DNA of 64,000 nt from Bacteroidales bacterium (GTDB taxonomy: Bacteria; Bacteroidota; Bacteroidia; Bacteroidales; P3): positions 1 through 64,000 of the forward strand of contig JAFYSZ010000003.1 in the NCBI GenBank assembly GCA_017559135.1. Reading direction: 5' to 3'. This document shows positions 45,337 to 52,607 of the stretch, piece by piece. Within the stretch, counting starts at the first letter, position 1. Each line of letters opens with the position of its first letter. A model generated the notes under the pieces. That model had not been told where the DNA came from, ran no database searches, and saw only the letters and a program-made list of their open reading frames with translations. A program made the position numbers and the translations under genes.

Positions 45337-46524
45337 CTATTTTATTATTTCGTATTTACAGAATGTTTTGTATAATTTGTCTATTGCTTCATCAACTTGC
45401 TCTTTTGTATGTGTTGCCATAAGAGAAAATCTTATTAAAGTATCCTCAGGAGAGCAAGCAGGAGGTATCACAGGGTTAATAAATATTCCATTATTATATA
45501 GTTCCTGAGTAATAAGGAATGTTTTATCCATATCTCTTACATAGAGTGGTATTATCGGAGTAGAGGTATTTCCTATTTCAAAGCCTAATTCTCTAAACGA
45601 AGCTAAGGCATAGTTTGTAATTTTCCAGAGATTTTCTATTCTTTCAGGTTCTTGTTTTATTACATCTATCGCTGCAATTACGCTTGCAGTCGCCGCAGGA
45701 GATATTGAAGCAGAAAAAATATAAGGGCGTGAGTGATGTTTCAAGAAATTGATAGTTTCGGCATCTGTTGCAATAAATCCTCCAATTGTTGCTAAGGATT
45801 TTGAGAACGTACCCATAATTAAATCCACTTTATCACTCAATCCGTATTCCCAACACAAACCTCTCCCCTCTTTTCCAAAGACTCCAAGCGAGTGTGCTTC
45901 ATCTACGTAAACAGAAGCATTGTATTGTTCTGCTAATTGAGTAATTTTATGCAAATCTGCTACGTCTCCTTCCATCGAAAACACACTATCTGTTACAATA
46001 AGCTTAATGCTATCGTATGGAATTTTCTTTAATACATCTTCTAATGAAGACATATCGTTATGTTTGTATCTATGAGATGAAGCAAACGAAAGACGGCGTC
46101 CTTCAACTATTGAAGCGTGATTCAATTCATCACAAATAATATGATCATTCCTTCCCATAATTGTAGGAATTACGCCAATATTTGAGTGAAAGCCCGTAGA
46201 ATAAACTATTGCCTTTTCTTTCCCAACATAATCCGCAAGTTTTTCTTCCAATTCTATATGAATATCCAAGGTTCCGTTTAAAAACGGTGAGCCAGCGCAA
46301 CCTGTACCATATTTTTTTATTGCTTCAATACTTGCTTCTTTTATTTTCGGGTGATTAGTTAGCCCCAAATAACTATTAGAACCAAACATTAAAACTCTAT
46401 TTCCGTGCATTATCACTTCTGTGTCTTGTTCGCTTGAAATAGGTCTAAAATATGGATAAATTCCTAACTCTTTTACTCTTTGCGGTTCGTTGTACAAAGA
46501 TAACTTCTTACGTAACTGCTTCAT
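45337..46524 (-). CDS. spt: Serine palmitoyltransferase-like alpha-oxoamine synthase
   Basis: 395 residues. It opens GIYPYFRPISSEQDTEV and VLMFGSNSYLGLT, as in Bacteroides and Porphyromonas Spt. CAGSPFLNGTLDIHIELE follows, then Asp208/His211 (VYVDEAHSLG) and the PLP lysine Lys242 (GTFSKSLATIGG). It should condense serine and an acyl-CoA to 3-ketodihydrosphingosine with loss of CO2. Alternatives in the same family are KBL and BioF, but the N-terminus and the ceramide-type neighbour favour Spt. Soluble, homodimeric in known bacterial cases. Confidence 0.9.
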   Translation of the reverse strand: MKQLRKKLSLYNEPQRVKELGIYPYFRPISSEQDTEVIMHGNRVLMFGSNSYLGLTNHPKIKEASIEAIKKYGTGCAGSPFLNGTLDIHIELEEKLADYVGKEKAIVYSTGFHSNIGVIPTIMGRNDHIICDELNHASIVEGRRLSFASSHRYKHNDMSSLEDVLKKIPYDSIKLIVTDSVFSMEGDVADLHKITQLAEQYNASVYVDEAHSLGVFGKEGRGLCWEYGLSDKVDLIMGTFSKSLATIGGFIATDAETINFLKHHSRPYIFSASISPAATASVIAAIDVIKQEPERIENLWKITNYALASFRELGFEIGNTSTPIIPLYVRDMDKTFLITQELYNNGIFINPVIPPACSPEDTLIRFSLMATHTKEQVDEAIDKLYKTFCKYEIIK

Positions 46525-46536
46525 ATATTCTTTATT

Positions 46537-47415
46537 TTATGATAATTTTTCTTTGATTTTTTCAAATAACTGACTACAACCTATTCTAAAATAATTGTTA
46601 TCAAAATTTGAAGTAATAAAATATTTATAAATATTATTGTATAAAATTGCTTCTTCTGCGGTTTTTATTCCTCCTGCTACCTTTACACCTTTTAAAACGC
46701 CTGTTTTATGATAATATTCTCTAATAGCAAGCAACATAACAATAGTTGAATAAATATCTGCTCCTTTTTCTATTTTTCCTGTTGAGGTTTTGATAAAATC
46801 TGCTCCGTTTCCCAAGCATAAAACTGAGGCTTCTAATATTTTTTTATAGGAAACCAACTCCCCTACTTCTAAAATAACTTTTAATTTTATGTTTTTATTT
46901 GATGATTCAATCAAATCTTTTATTTCTCTTACCTCTTGTGCTACTGCGTCTTTGTTTCCTTGTAGGAATAAGCCTCTATTTATGCAAATATCTATTTCAT
47001 CTGCATTGTTTTCAATAGCATATTTTACTTCTTCTTTCTTTACGCTAAGCGGAACAAGCGAATAAGGAAATCCTCCTGCAACAACTACCGATTTTATTTT
47101 GCTTTCTGGCTTATAATCATTGATTTGCGTTAGAAATAGAGAAAAACAACAAATTCCTCCAACGTAATAATTCTCTGATTTACAACTAAAACCACTTTTT
47201 TCAACGAATTGCTTTATTGATTGAGCATTATCAGTTGATTTTAAAGAAGTTAAATCTAAATATTGTATTAAGTTTAATAAATCTTCTTTTGTATAATCGG
47301 ACAATTTATTCGATATAATAATATCATCTACATATTTTTGAAACTCCTCTACCCTACCATTGTAGATAAACTCCAATAATTCGTCTTCATTCTTTATTTG
47401 ATTTATCATTTTCAT
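46537..47415 (-). CDS. deoC: Deoxyribose-phosphate aldolase
   Basis: 292 residues. VAGGFPYSLVPLSVKKEEV, ADEIDICINRG, KVILEVGEL and the Schiff-base segment FIKTSTGKIEKGA are all DeoC hallmarks, and VKVAGGIKTAEEA supplies the second lysine. It splits 2-deoxyribose-5-phosphate into glyceraldehyde-3-phosphate and acetaldehyde. Longer than the E. coli enzyme by a 30-40-residue N-terminal helix region, as in other Bacteroidota. One-base overlap with the upstream Fe-S protein; rpiB is two genes up. Confidence 0.93.
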   Translation of the reverse strand: MKMINQIKNEDELLEFIYNGRVEEFQKYVDDIIISNKLSDYTKEDLLNLIQYLDLTSLKSTDNAQSIKQFVEKSGFSCKSENYYVGGICCFSLFLTQINDYKPESKIKSVVVAGGFPYSLVPLSVKKEEVKYAIENNADEIDICINRGLFLQGNKDAVAQEVREIKDLIESSNKNIKLKVILEVGELVSYKKILEASVLCLGNGADFIKTSTGKIEKGADIYSTIVMLLAIREYYHKTGVLKGVKVAGGIKTAEEAILYNNIYKYFITSNFDNNYFRIGCSQLFEKIKEKLS

Positions 47416-48572
47416 TATCCTTTATTATTATCTTGTTGAATTTTATTAAAAGTTTTTTTAGCAAATTGAGGAATTTGCAGTTGTTTTCTTGTAATTTTTG
47501 GTATTATTCTACGTAATAAGTACCTTTTTAACCAAGGTTTTAGATTTTTATTTTTGTTTCTTAGGAAAAATTTTCTCAAACTAAGAATTAAAATATTATC
47601 ATTGTGATCTAATATCTTATTTTCAAAGAAATATTTTCTGTTTTCAATTATTAAATCAGGAATTGAAATATTTACCGGACAAATACTTGTACAATTACCA
47701 CAAAGTAAGCAATTATAAGTCAAATGTTTATGATTATCAAAATTTTCTATAAAAGGTAATAAAATATTTGCAATAGGTCCTGTAAGGCTATTATTATATG
47801 GTTCATCTTTTATTGTTTGATAAACCGGGCAAACTCTCTTACAAGCTCCGCAATCAATACATAATAAAGCTTTTCTCTGCTCTTTAAAAGACAATAAATT
47901 ACTTTGCTCATTATCAACTACAAAAACGTACACTTCTTCTTGATTTCCAATCTGCTTAGGTGTAAAAATATTAGTCAAAGACGGAAAAGATTTATTATTT
48001 TTATAAATAGAAAAAATATGCGTAAATATATCTATATCAGATATATTACAAATAAATTTATTAATAGGAAGAATAATTATCTTTATTTTTGAATCTAAAA
48101 ACAATTCCATTTCAAATTCCGATTCAAAAACAGAAAAAAAACTCGCACTATCAACAATTCCCAAATCCGCTTCAAGAATAAAACATCTATTATCCTTAGA
48201 AAAAGTAGATATTTTATCACTTTTCAAACTATTTTTTAAATCTAATTGTTCAAAAAACTCAGAAGAAGAAAGATTAACGGATTTTATTTTTTTTCTACCA
48301 AGGAGATTCAACAAATTTTCTAAAAAATCCTCAGAGGACAAACACCAATTGATATTCAGATTATTAGAAAGACAATTTTTCTCAAATAATAATAAATTAT
48401 CTACTATATTATTAAGAAATTTTTCTCTAACTCGCTGTGCTTGTCCTTTGAGTTTTTCTACCTGATCAAAAATTGAGTGAACTATATCATCTACATTAAA
48501 TAACTCTAAATTAGAATTATCTATGTTTTTACTGCAAAAGCGTAAAAATCTCTTATATTCACTCGTATTCAT
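47415..48572 (-). CDS. LutB-like iron-sulphur protein with reduced LUD domain
   Basis: 385 residues, shorter than typical LutB (about 460). The N-terminal half retains traces of a LUD domain (CFILEADLGIVDSASFF) but is AT-driven and rich in Lys/Asn. Two 4Fe-4S motifs follow: CIDCGACKRVCPVY and CLLCGNCTSICPVN. LutB acts with LutA and LutC in L-lactate oxidation; neither is nearby. Here it is locked between rpiB and deoC (11-bp gap and 1-base overlap), so an electron-transfer role in pentose or lactate use is possible but unproven. Confidence 0.7.
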   Translation of the reverse strand: MNTSEYKRFLRFCSKNIDNSNLELFNVDDIVHSIFDQVEKLKGQAQRVREKFLNNIVDNLLLFEKNCLSNNLNINWCLSSEDFLENLLNLLGRKKIKSVNLSSSEFFEQLDLKNSLKSDKISTFSKDNRCFILEADLGIVDSASFFSVFESEFEMELFLDSKIKIIILPINKFICNISDIDIFTHIFSIYKNNKSFPSLTNIFTPKQIGNQEEVYVFVVDNEQSNLLSFKEQRKALLCIDCGACKRVCPVYQTIKDEPYNNSLTGPIANILLPFIENFDNHKHLTYNCLLCGNCTSICPVNISIPDLIIENRKYFFENKILDHNDNILILSLRKFFLRNKNKNLKPWLKRYLLRRIIPKITRKQLQIPQFAKKTFNKIQQDNNKG

Positions 48573-48583
48573 TAAAGAAAAAC

Positions 48584-49021
48584 TTATTTGATAGGTATTT
48601 TTTCTACTCTTTTTTGATGTCTACCACCTTCAAACTCAGTATTTAAGTAAGCATCAACTATTGAAAGTGCTTTTTCTTTTGATATAAAACGAGCAGGCAA
48701 TGCTATTATATTTGCATTATTGTGTTGTTTAGCTAATTGAGCTATTTCTTCTTGCCAACAAAGTGCACATCTAACATTTGGATACTTGTTTGCAACCATA
48801 GAAACTCCATTTGCACTTCCACACATTATGATTCCAAAAGGATAATTTCCCTCATTAATTTCTTTTGCTAAGGGATGAATCATATCAGGATAATCCACAG
48901 AATCAGAAGTGTAAGTTCCAAAATCTTTAATTACTAATCCCCTTTCTTCAAGTGAGGATTTAAGAAATTCTTTAAGTTCAAATCCGGCATGATCACAAGC
49001 CATAGGAATAATTTTGCTCAT
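48584..49021 (-). CDS. rpiB: Ribose-5-phosphate isomerase B
   Basis: 145 residues. ACDHAGFELKEFLK, DYPDMIHPLA, GIIMCGSANGVSMVANKY (with the catalytic Cys) and RHQKRVEKI match RpiB. It interconverts ribose-5-phosphate and ribulose-5-phosphate. First gene of the nine-gene leftward run; with deoC it gives the run a pentose-phosphate flavour at its head. Confidence 0.95.
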   Translation of the reverse strand: MSKIIPMACDHAGFELKEFLKSSLEERGLVIKDFGTYTSDSVDYPDMIHPLAKEINEGNYPFGIIMCGSANGVSMVANKYPNVRCALCWQEEIAQLAKQHNNANIIALPARFISKEKALSIVDAYLNTEFEGGRHQKRVEKIPIK

Positions 49022-49079
49022 ATCTAAAAAATATATTTACTATAACCTCGCAAAGATAACATTTTTTTAAGAATTATTT

Positions 49080-49147
49080 CTATGATTTTTTAAATTTTTT
49101 CTATGATTTATTAAAATATTTCTATGAAAAAATAAAATATTTCATAG
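49080..49147. repeat. 21-bp phased CWWWG array E (4 units)
   Basis: CTATG at 49080, 49101 and 49122, CATAG at 49143: three exact 21-base steps. The last two units are also inverted and could pair as CTATGAAA/TTTCATAG. Confidence 0.9.
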
Positions 49148-49180
49148 ACTTTTTTTACTAAAATCTTTCAACAATTTTTT

Positions 49181-49455
49181 TGTTAATTAACAGTGAAAAA
49201 GCTTGTAATATCTTTTAATAATTATCTCATTGTTAATATATCCAAACTAATTAACAAAAAAATAAACACTTTATTAACACAAAATAAATCATTGTTTAAA
49301 AAAAACTTTTCAACAGAAAGGATAAAACAAATAATTGTTAATAACACGGATAAATTATTGATATATAAAATATTAAAATGTAGATAATTTATATTGTTTT
49401 GTTAATAAAAAGATGTATATTTGCAGTAATTTTTTTGTGAGATTTTTTATTAACA
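49181..49455. promoter_or_regulatory. Cluster of TGTTAAT/ATTAACA sites around the nadA promoter
   Basis: Sites at 49181 (full palindrome TGTTAATTAACA), 49231, 49250, 49273, 49337 (TGTTAATAACA), 49400 and 49449. One falls between the -33 and -7 boxes and one just after the predicted start, where a repressor would act. They may be operators of an NAD-responsive regulator; the regulator is not identified. Confidence 0.45.
49394..49423 (+). promoter_or_regulatory. nadA promoter
   Basis: TTG (49394-49396), 19-base spacer, TATATTTG (49416-49423); predicted start about 49430, leader about 75 nt. Confidence 0.72.
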
Positions 49456-49505
49456 AAATTCACATACATATAATTATAACAATATAAATAAAAAATATAA
49501 TAATT

Positions 49506-50450
49506 ATGGATAAAAAGCTTTTTTTTGAAAAAGTTGAGCAATTAAAAAAAGAAAAAAATATTGTAATATTAGCACACTATTATTGCCTACCTGAAATACA
49601 AGAAGTTGCTGATTATGTGGGTGATAGTTTAAATTTAGCTCAAATTGCGAAAAATACAGATGCTGATATAATTCTTTTGTGTGGAGTTCACTTTATGGGA
49701 GAAACTGCAAAGATATTAAATCCTAATAAAAAGGTAATTATACCTGATTTTAATGCAGGTTGTTCACTCGCAGACTCTTGTAAATATGAAGAATTTAAAG
49801 CTTTTAAACAACAATATCCTGATCATATAGTAATATCTTACATAAATTGTTCTGCTGAAATAAAAACTCTTTCAGATATTATTTGTACTTCTGGAAATGC
49901 AGTGCAGATAATTAATTCTCTTCCTGAAAATCAGAAGATTATCTTTGCTCCTGATAGAAATCTTGGAGGATATATTAATAGAATTTCAAATAGAGAAATG
50001 GTTCTTTGGAATGGAAGTTGCGAAGTTCACGAGTTATTAACAGCCGAATATGTGAAAGATTTAAAAGAAAAGTACAAAGGATATACACTAATTGCACATC
50101 CAGAATGTAATGATTCTGTTTTACAACTCGCAGACTTTGTTGGCTCAACACAAGCAATGATAAAATTTGTTAAAAACTCTGAAAATGATAAATTTTTAGT
50201 TGCAACAGAATCTGGAATCACTCATAAATTAAAACTTGATAATCCAAATAAAGAATTTGTTGTAGTTACTCCAAATCCAAATGTTACTTGCAATGATTGT
50301 CGTCATATGAAATTAAACACAATGGAAAAAGTTGTAAAAGTAATGGAAACTTTGGAAAACGAAATTGTACTTTCAGAACAATTGATGAAAGATGCTGAAA
50401 AACCAATCTTAAAAATGTTGGAAATTTCAAAAAGCTTAGGAATAATTTAA
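49506..50450 (+). CDS. nadA: Quinolinate synthase NadA
   Basis: 314 residues. ILAHYYCLPEIQEVADYVGDSL, FMGETAKIL, PDRNLGGYI, HPECNDSVLQLADFVGSTQAM, ATESGITHKL and CNDCRHMKLN cover the whole NadA pattern, including the three cysteines that hold the 4Fe-4S cluster. It condenses iminoaspartate with DHAP to quinolinate. nadB and nadC do not follow, so they must lie elsewhere. Appears monocistronic, with its own promoter and candidate operators. Confidence 0.97.
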   Translation: MDKKLFFEKVEQLKKEKNIVILAHYYCLPEIQEVADYVGDSLNLAQIAKNTDADIILLCGVHFMGETAKILNPNKKVIIPDFNAGCSLADSCKYEEFKAFKQQYPDHIVISYINCSAEIKTLSDIICTSGNAVQIINSLPENQKIIFAPDRNLGGYINRISNREMVLWNGSCEVHELLTAEYVKDLKEKYKGYTLIAHPECNDSVLQLADFVGSTQAMIKFVKNSENDKFLVATESGITHKLKLDNPNKEFVVVTPNPNVTCNDCRHMKLNTMEKVVKVMETLENEIVLSEQLMKDAEKPILKMLEISKSLGII

Positions 50451-50614
50451 AAATGTTCAATTTTCGACAAAAAATAGATAGAGAATTTTTTTGATATTTT
50501 TGACTTTTAATTTAAAGATTTACAATAGTTTATAGTGCTATTTTTGCTAAAAAATACTGAGTTTAAGGCCAAATGCTTTAAAAAAAATTGACGAACCGAT
50601 AGATTGACTTGATT

Positions 50615-50636
50615 TTTTGAAAATATAAGGAGTTAA
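50615..50636. repeat. 22-bp dispersed repeat, copy 2
   Basis: TTTTGAAAATATAAG-G-AGTTAA, 21 of 22 identical to 37864-37885. Here its AAGGAG part could serve as the ribosome site of the gene starting at 50647. Confidence 0.55.
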
Positions 50637-50646
50637 AATTTGACTT

Positions 50647-51285
50647 ATGAGAAAGATTTCTTTGATTTTTTTAATAGTCTTCTTATTTGCTTTAAATTTC
50701 TCTTTATATTCTCAAAATAAAAAAATACTTTTTAAAAGTTTAAGTCTAAAAAATAAAGTTTGGTGTTTGAAAAATTTTCATTCAATAAAGAAATCATTAG
50801 AGATATCAAACACTGTTCTTATCACAATGGATAGTTTGTCAAAAAATGATAAAGACTTTTATAACAAAAATATTGAATCAGGAAAATTTGATGCGTTCCG
50901 ACATGTATTATGGATGTATAAACTTTCGCAAAACATAGGTATAGAAAATGCAAGACGCATTGGAAAAATTTATGAGGATTATAATGAATATGTTTTCAAA
51001 GTAAATCCAAATTCAGGCTATGATTTAGCATCAAAAAATATGGATTTATATAATAATGAAGTTGGAATATATCTTTTTTTGAAAGAAGGAGAGAAACAAA
51101 ACGAAGAATTAATTTTTTTAAGCATTAAAGAAATTATAGATAAAGGCTATGTAAAAATAGTATTTAAAGATAAGGAATACAATAACTTAGATAAAAATAA
51201 TTTAATAATAGAAATAAATCAATGGAAAGGAAAATGGAAAAATCAACGTCATTTAATAAATTCAAATTCAGCTATTTGCGAATAA
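50647..51285 (+). CDS. Small secreted protein with a DUF6973-like DAFRH core
   Basis: 212 residues with a signal peptide (FALNFSLYSQ). The core GKFDAFRHVLWMYKLSQNIGIENARRIGKIYEDYN...LASKNMDLYNNEVG resembles DUF6973-type proteins, where a D-A-x-R-H...E...MDxxNN pattern may hold a metal or active site. Family assignment is from memory of this pattern and is tentative. Its 3' end overlaps the start of the M28 peptidase by about 50 bases. No function proposed. Confidence 0.55.
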   Translation: MRKISLIFLIVFLFALNFSLYSQNKKILFKSLSLKNKVWCLKNFHSIKKSLEISNTVLITMDSLSKNDKDFYNKNIESGKFDAFRHVLWMYKLSQNIGIENARRIGKIYEDYNEYVFKVNPNSGYDLASKNMDLYNNEVGIYLFLKEGEKQNEELIFLSIKEIIDKGYVKIVFKDKEYNNLDKNNLIIEINQWKGKWKNQRHLINSNSAICE

Positions 51286-52532
51286 GCATTTTTGCTTTAT
51301 TATTGATAATTAGCACATTAGTATCAGCACAATCATATAAGTATGCAATATATTGCAAAGATACTCTTGCAAGTGAGTATATGGCAGGAAGAGCATACGT
51401 AGATGAAGGAGATAAAAAGGCAGCTACGTTTATTAGAAACGAATTAAAAGAAAGTGGAGTAAAGCTTTTAGGAGAAAATGGCTTTCAAAAACTTAATTTT
51501 CCTATAAATAATATTATGGATTTAAAGGTTTCAATGCGTTATTTAAAGAAACCTTTGAAGCTTGGTGAGGATTATTTAGTTTTTGGTTCATCTCCTTCGG
51601 CAAATATGGTGTTAGAAGATGTTAAACCACTAATTTTCAACACTAAAAAGCAAATTGAAGAAATTAAACCAAAAAAATTACAAGATAAAGTGTTGTTATT
51701 CAATACTCAATCTTTGTCTTATGTTGATATAATAGTATTTTTAAGAGGTTTAAAGAAAGAAAACGTTACTCCAAAACTTGCTGTAATTCAAGGATATGAT
51801 AAAATACCATATTATACAGGTCGTGCGTTGATGGATTTTCCTATACTGCAACTCAAAGGTAATATAATATATAAGAAAATTAAACATTTAGCTTTGGAAA
51901 TCAAGAGTGAATTTATTTCTTCCTATCAATCTCAAAACGTTTGGGGCATTGTAGAGGGTACAAAGTATAAAGACAGTTGTTTTGTCTTTATTGCACATTA
52001 TGATCACTTAGGAAAAGTTGGAAATGTTCACTTTCCGGGAGCAAATGATAATGCAAGCGGAGTTGCAGTTCTTTTAGATTTAGCGAAATATTATGCTAAA
52101 AATCCTGCTGAACATTCAGTTGCTTTTATTTTTGCAACAGGGGAGGAGATAGGTCTATTAGGTTCTAAATTCGCTGCTGAAAATCCTTACATAGATTTAG
52201 AAAAGGTGAAGTTTTTATTTAATTTAGATATGTGTGGAACAGGAGCTACGGGTGTAGCTGTAATAAATGGATTGAAAGAACCTGAGGCTGGAAAATTATT
52301 ACAAGAAATCAACAATGAAAATCAATGGTTTATAAAAGTATTTTTAGGAGAAGAGTCTTGTAATAGTGATCATTGTCATTTTGTTCAAAAAGGTGTTCCT
52401 GCTCATTTCTTGTTTACTTACGGTTGTGAGTATAATGAATATCACACTATTTATGATAATGGAAAAGATTTACCATTTACAAAACATATTGACTTTTGTA
52501 ATCTATTAAAAGAGTTCGTTAGAAGATATTAA
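51234..52532 (+). CDS. Secreted M28-family zinc aminopeptidase
   Basis: 432 residues from MEKSTSFNKF; an ATG 12 bases earlier is possible, but GGAAAGGA lies just before this one. Signal peptide FALLLIISTLVSAQ. M28 zinc ligands are in FIAHYDHLG, PGANDNASG, TGEEIGLLGS and NLDMCG, and near the C-terminus NEYHTIYDN. It should trim N-terminal residues from peptides in the periplasm or outside. The coding region overlaps the preceding gene by 52 bases in another frame, unusually long for this genome. Confidence 0.88.
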   Translation: MEKSTSFNKFKFSYLRISIFALLLIISTLVSAQSYKYAIYCKDTLASEYMAGRAYVDEGDKKAATFIRNELKESGVKLLGENGFQKLNFPINNIMDLKVSMRYLKKPLKLGEDYLVFGSSPSANMVLEDVKPLIFNTKKQIEEIKPKKLQDKVLLFNTQSLSYVDIIVFLRGLKKENVTPKLAVIQGYDKIPYYTGRALMDFPILQLKGNIIYKKIKHLALEIKSEFISSYQSQNVWGIVEGTKYKDSCFVFIAHYDHLGKVGNVHFPGANDNASGVAVLLDLAKYYAKNPAEHSVAFIFATGEEIGLLGSKFAAENPYIDLEKVKFLFNLDMCGTGATGVAVINGLKEPEAGKLLQEINNENQWFIKVFLGEESCNSDHCHFVQKGVPAHFLFTYGCEYNEYHTIYDNGKDLPFTKHIDFCNLLKEFVRRY

Positions 52533-52607
52533 CCTAAGGAATTGTTTAAATTTAAAGATATTTTTGTAATTTTGCCCAAAGAAATAAAATAATAAAATAA
52601 TAATAAT

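Larger units (their letters stand above)
49022..49505. other. Divergent rpiB/nadA intergenic region
   Basis: 484 bases. From left: phased array E (49080-49147), then a very AT-rich stretch holding seven TGTTAAT/ATTAACA sites (49181-49455) and the nadA promoter. A 64-codon GTG-start frame (49193-49387) overlaps these sites, is AT-driven and is probably not a gene. Confidence 0.65.

Noticed and set aside
49193..49387. 64-codon GTG-start ORF in the rpiB/nadA gap
   Set aside because: Composition follows the AT-rich DNA (Lys, Asn and Ile only), there is no ribosome site, and it overlaps the repeated TGTTAAT sites.
49022..49505. Replication origin
   Set aside because: AT-rich and repeat-bearing, but I find no cluster of TTATCCACA-like DnaA boxes and no dnaA or dnaN nearby; promoter and operators explain it better.
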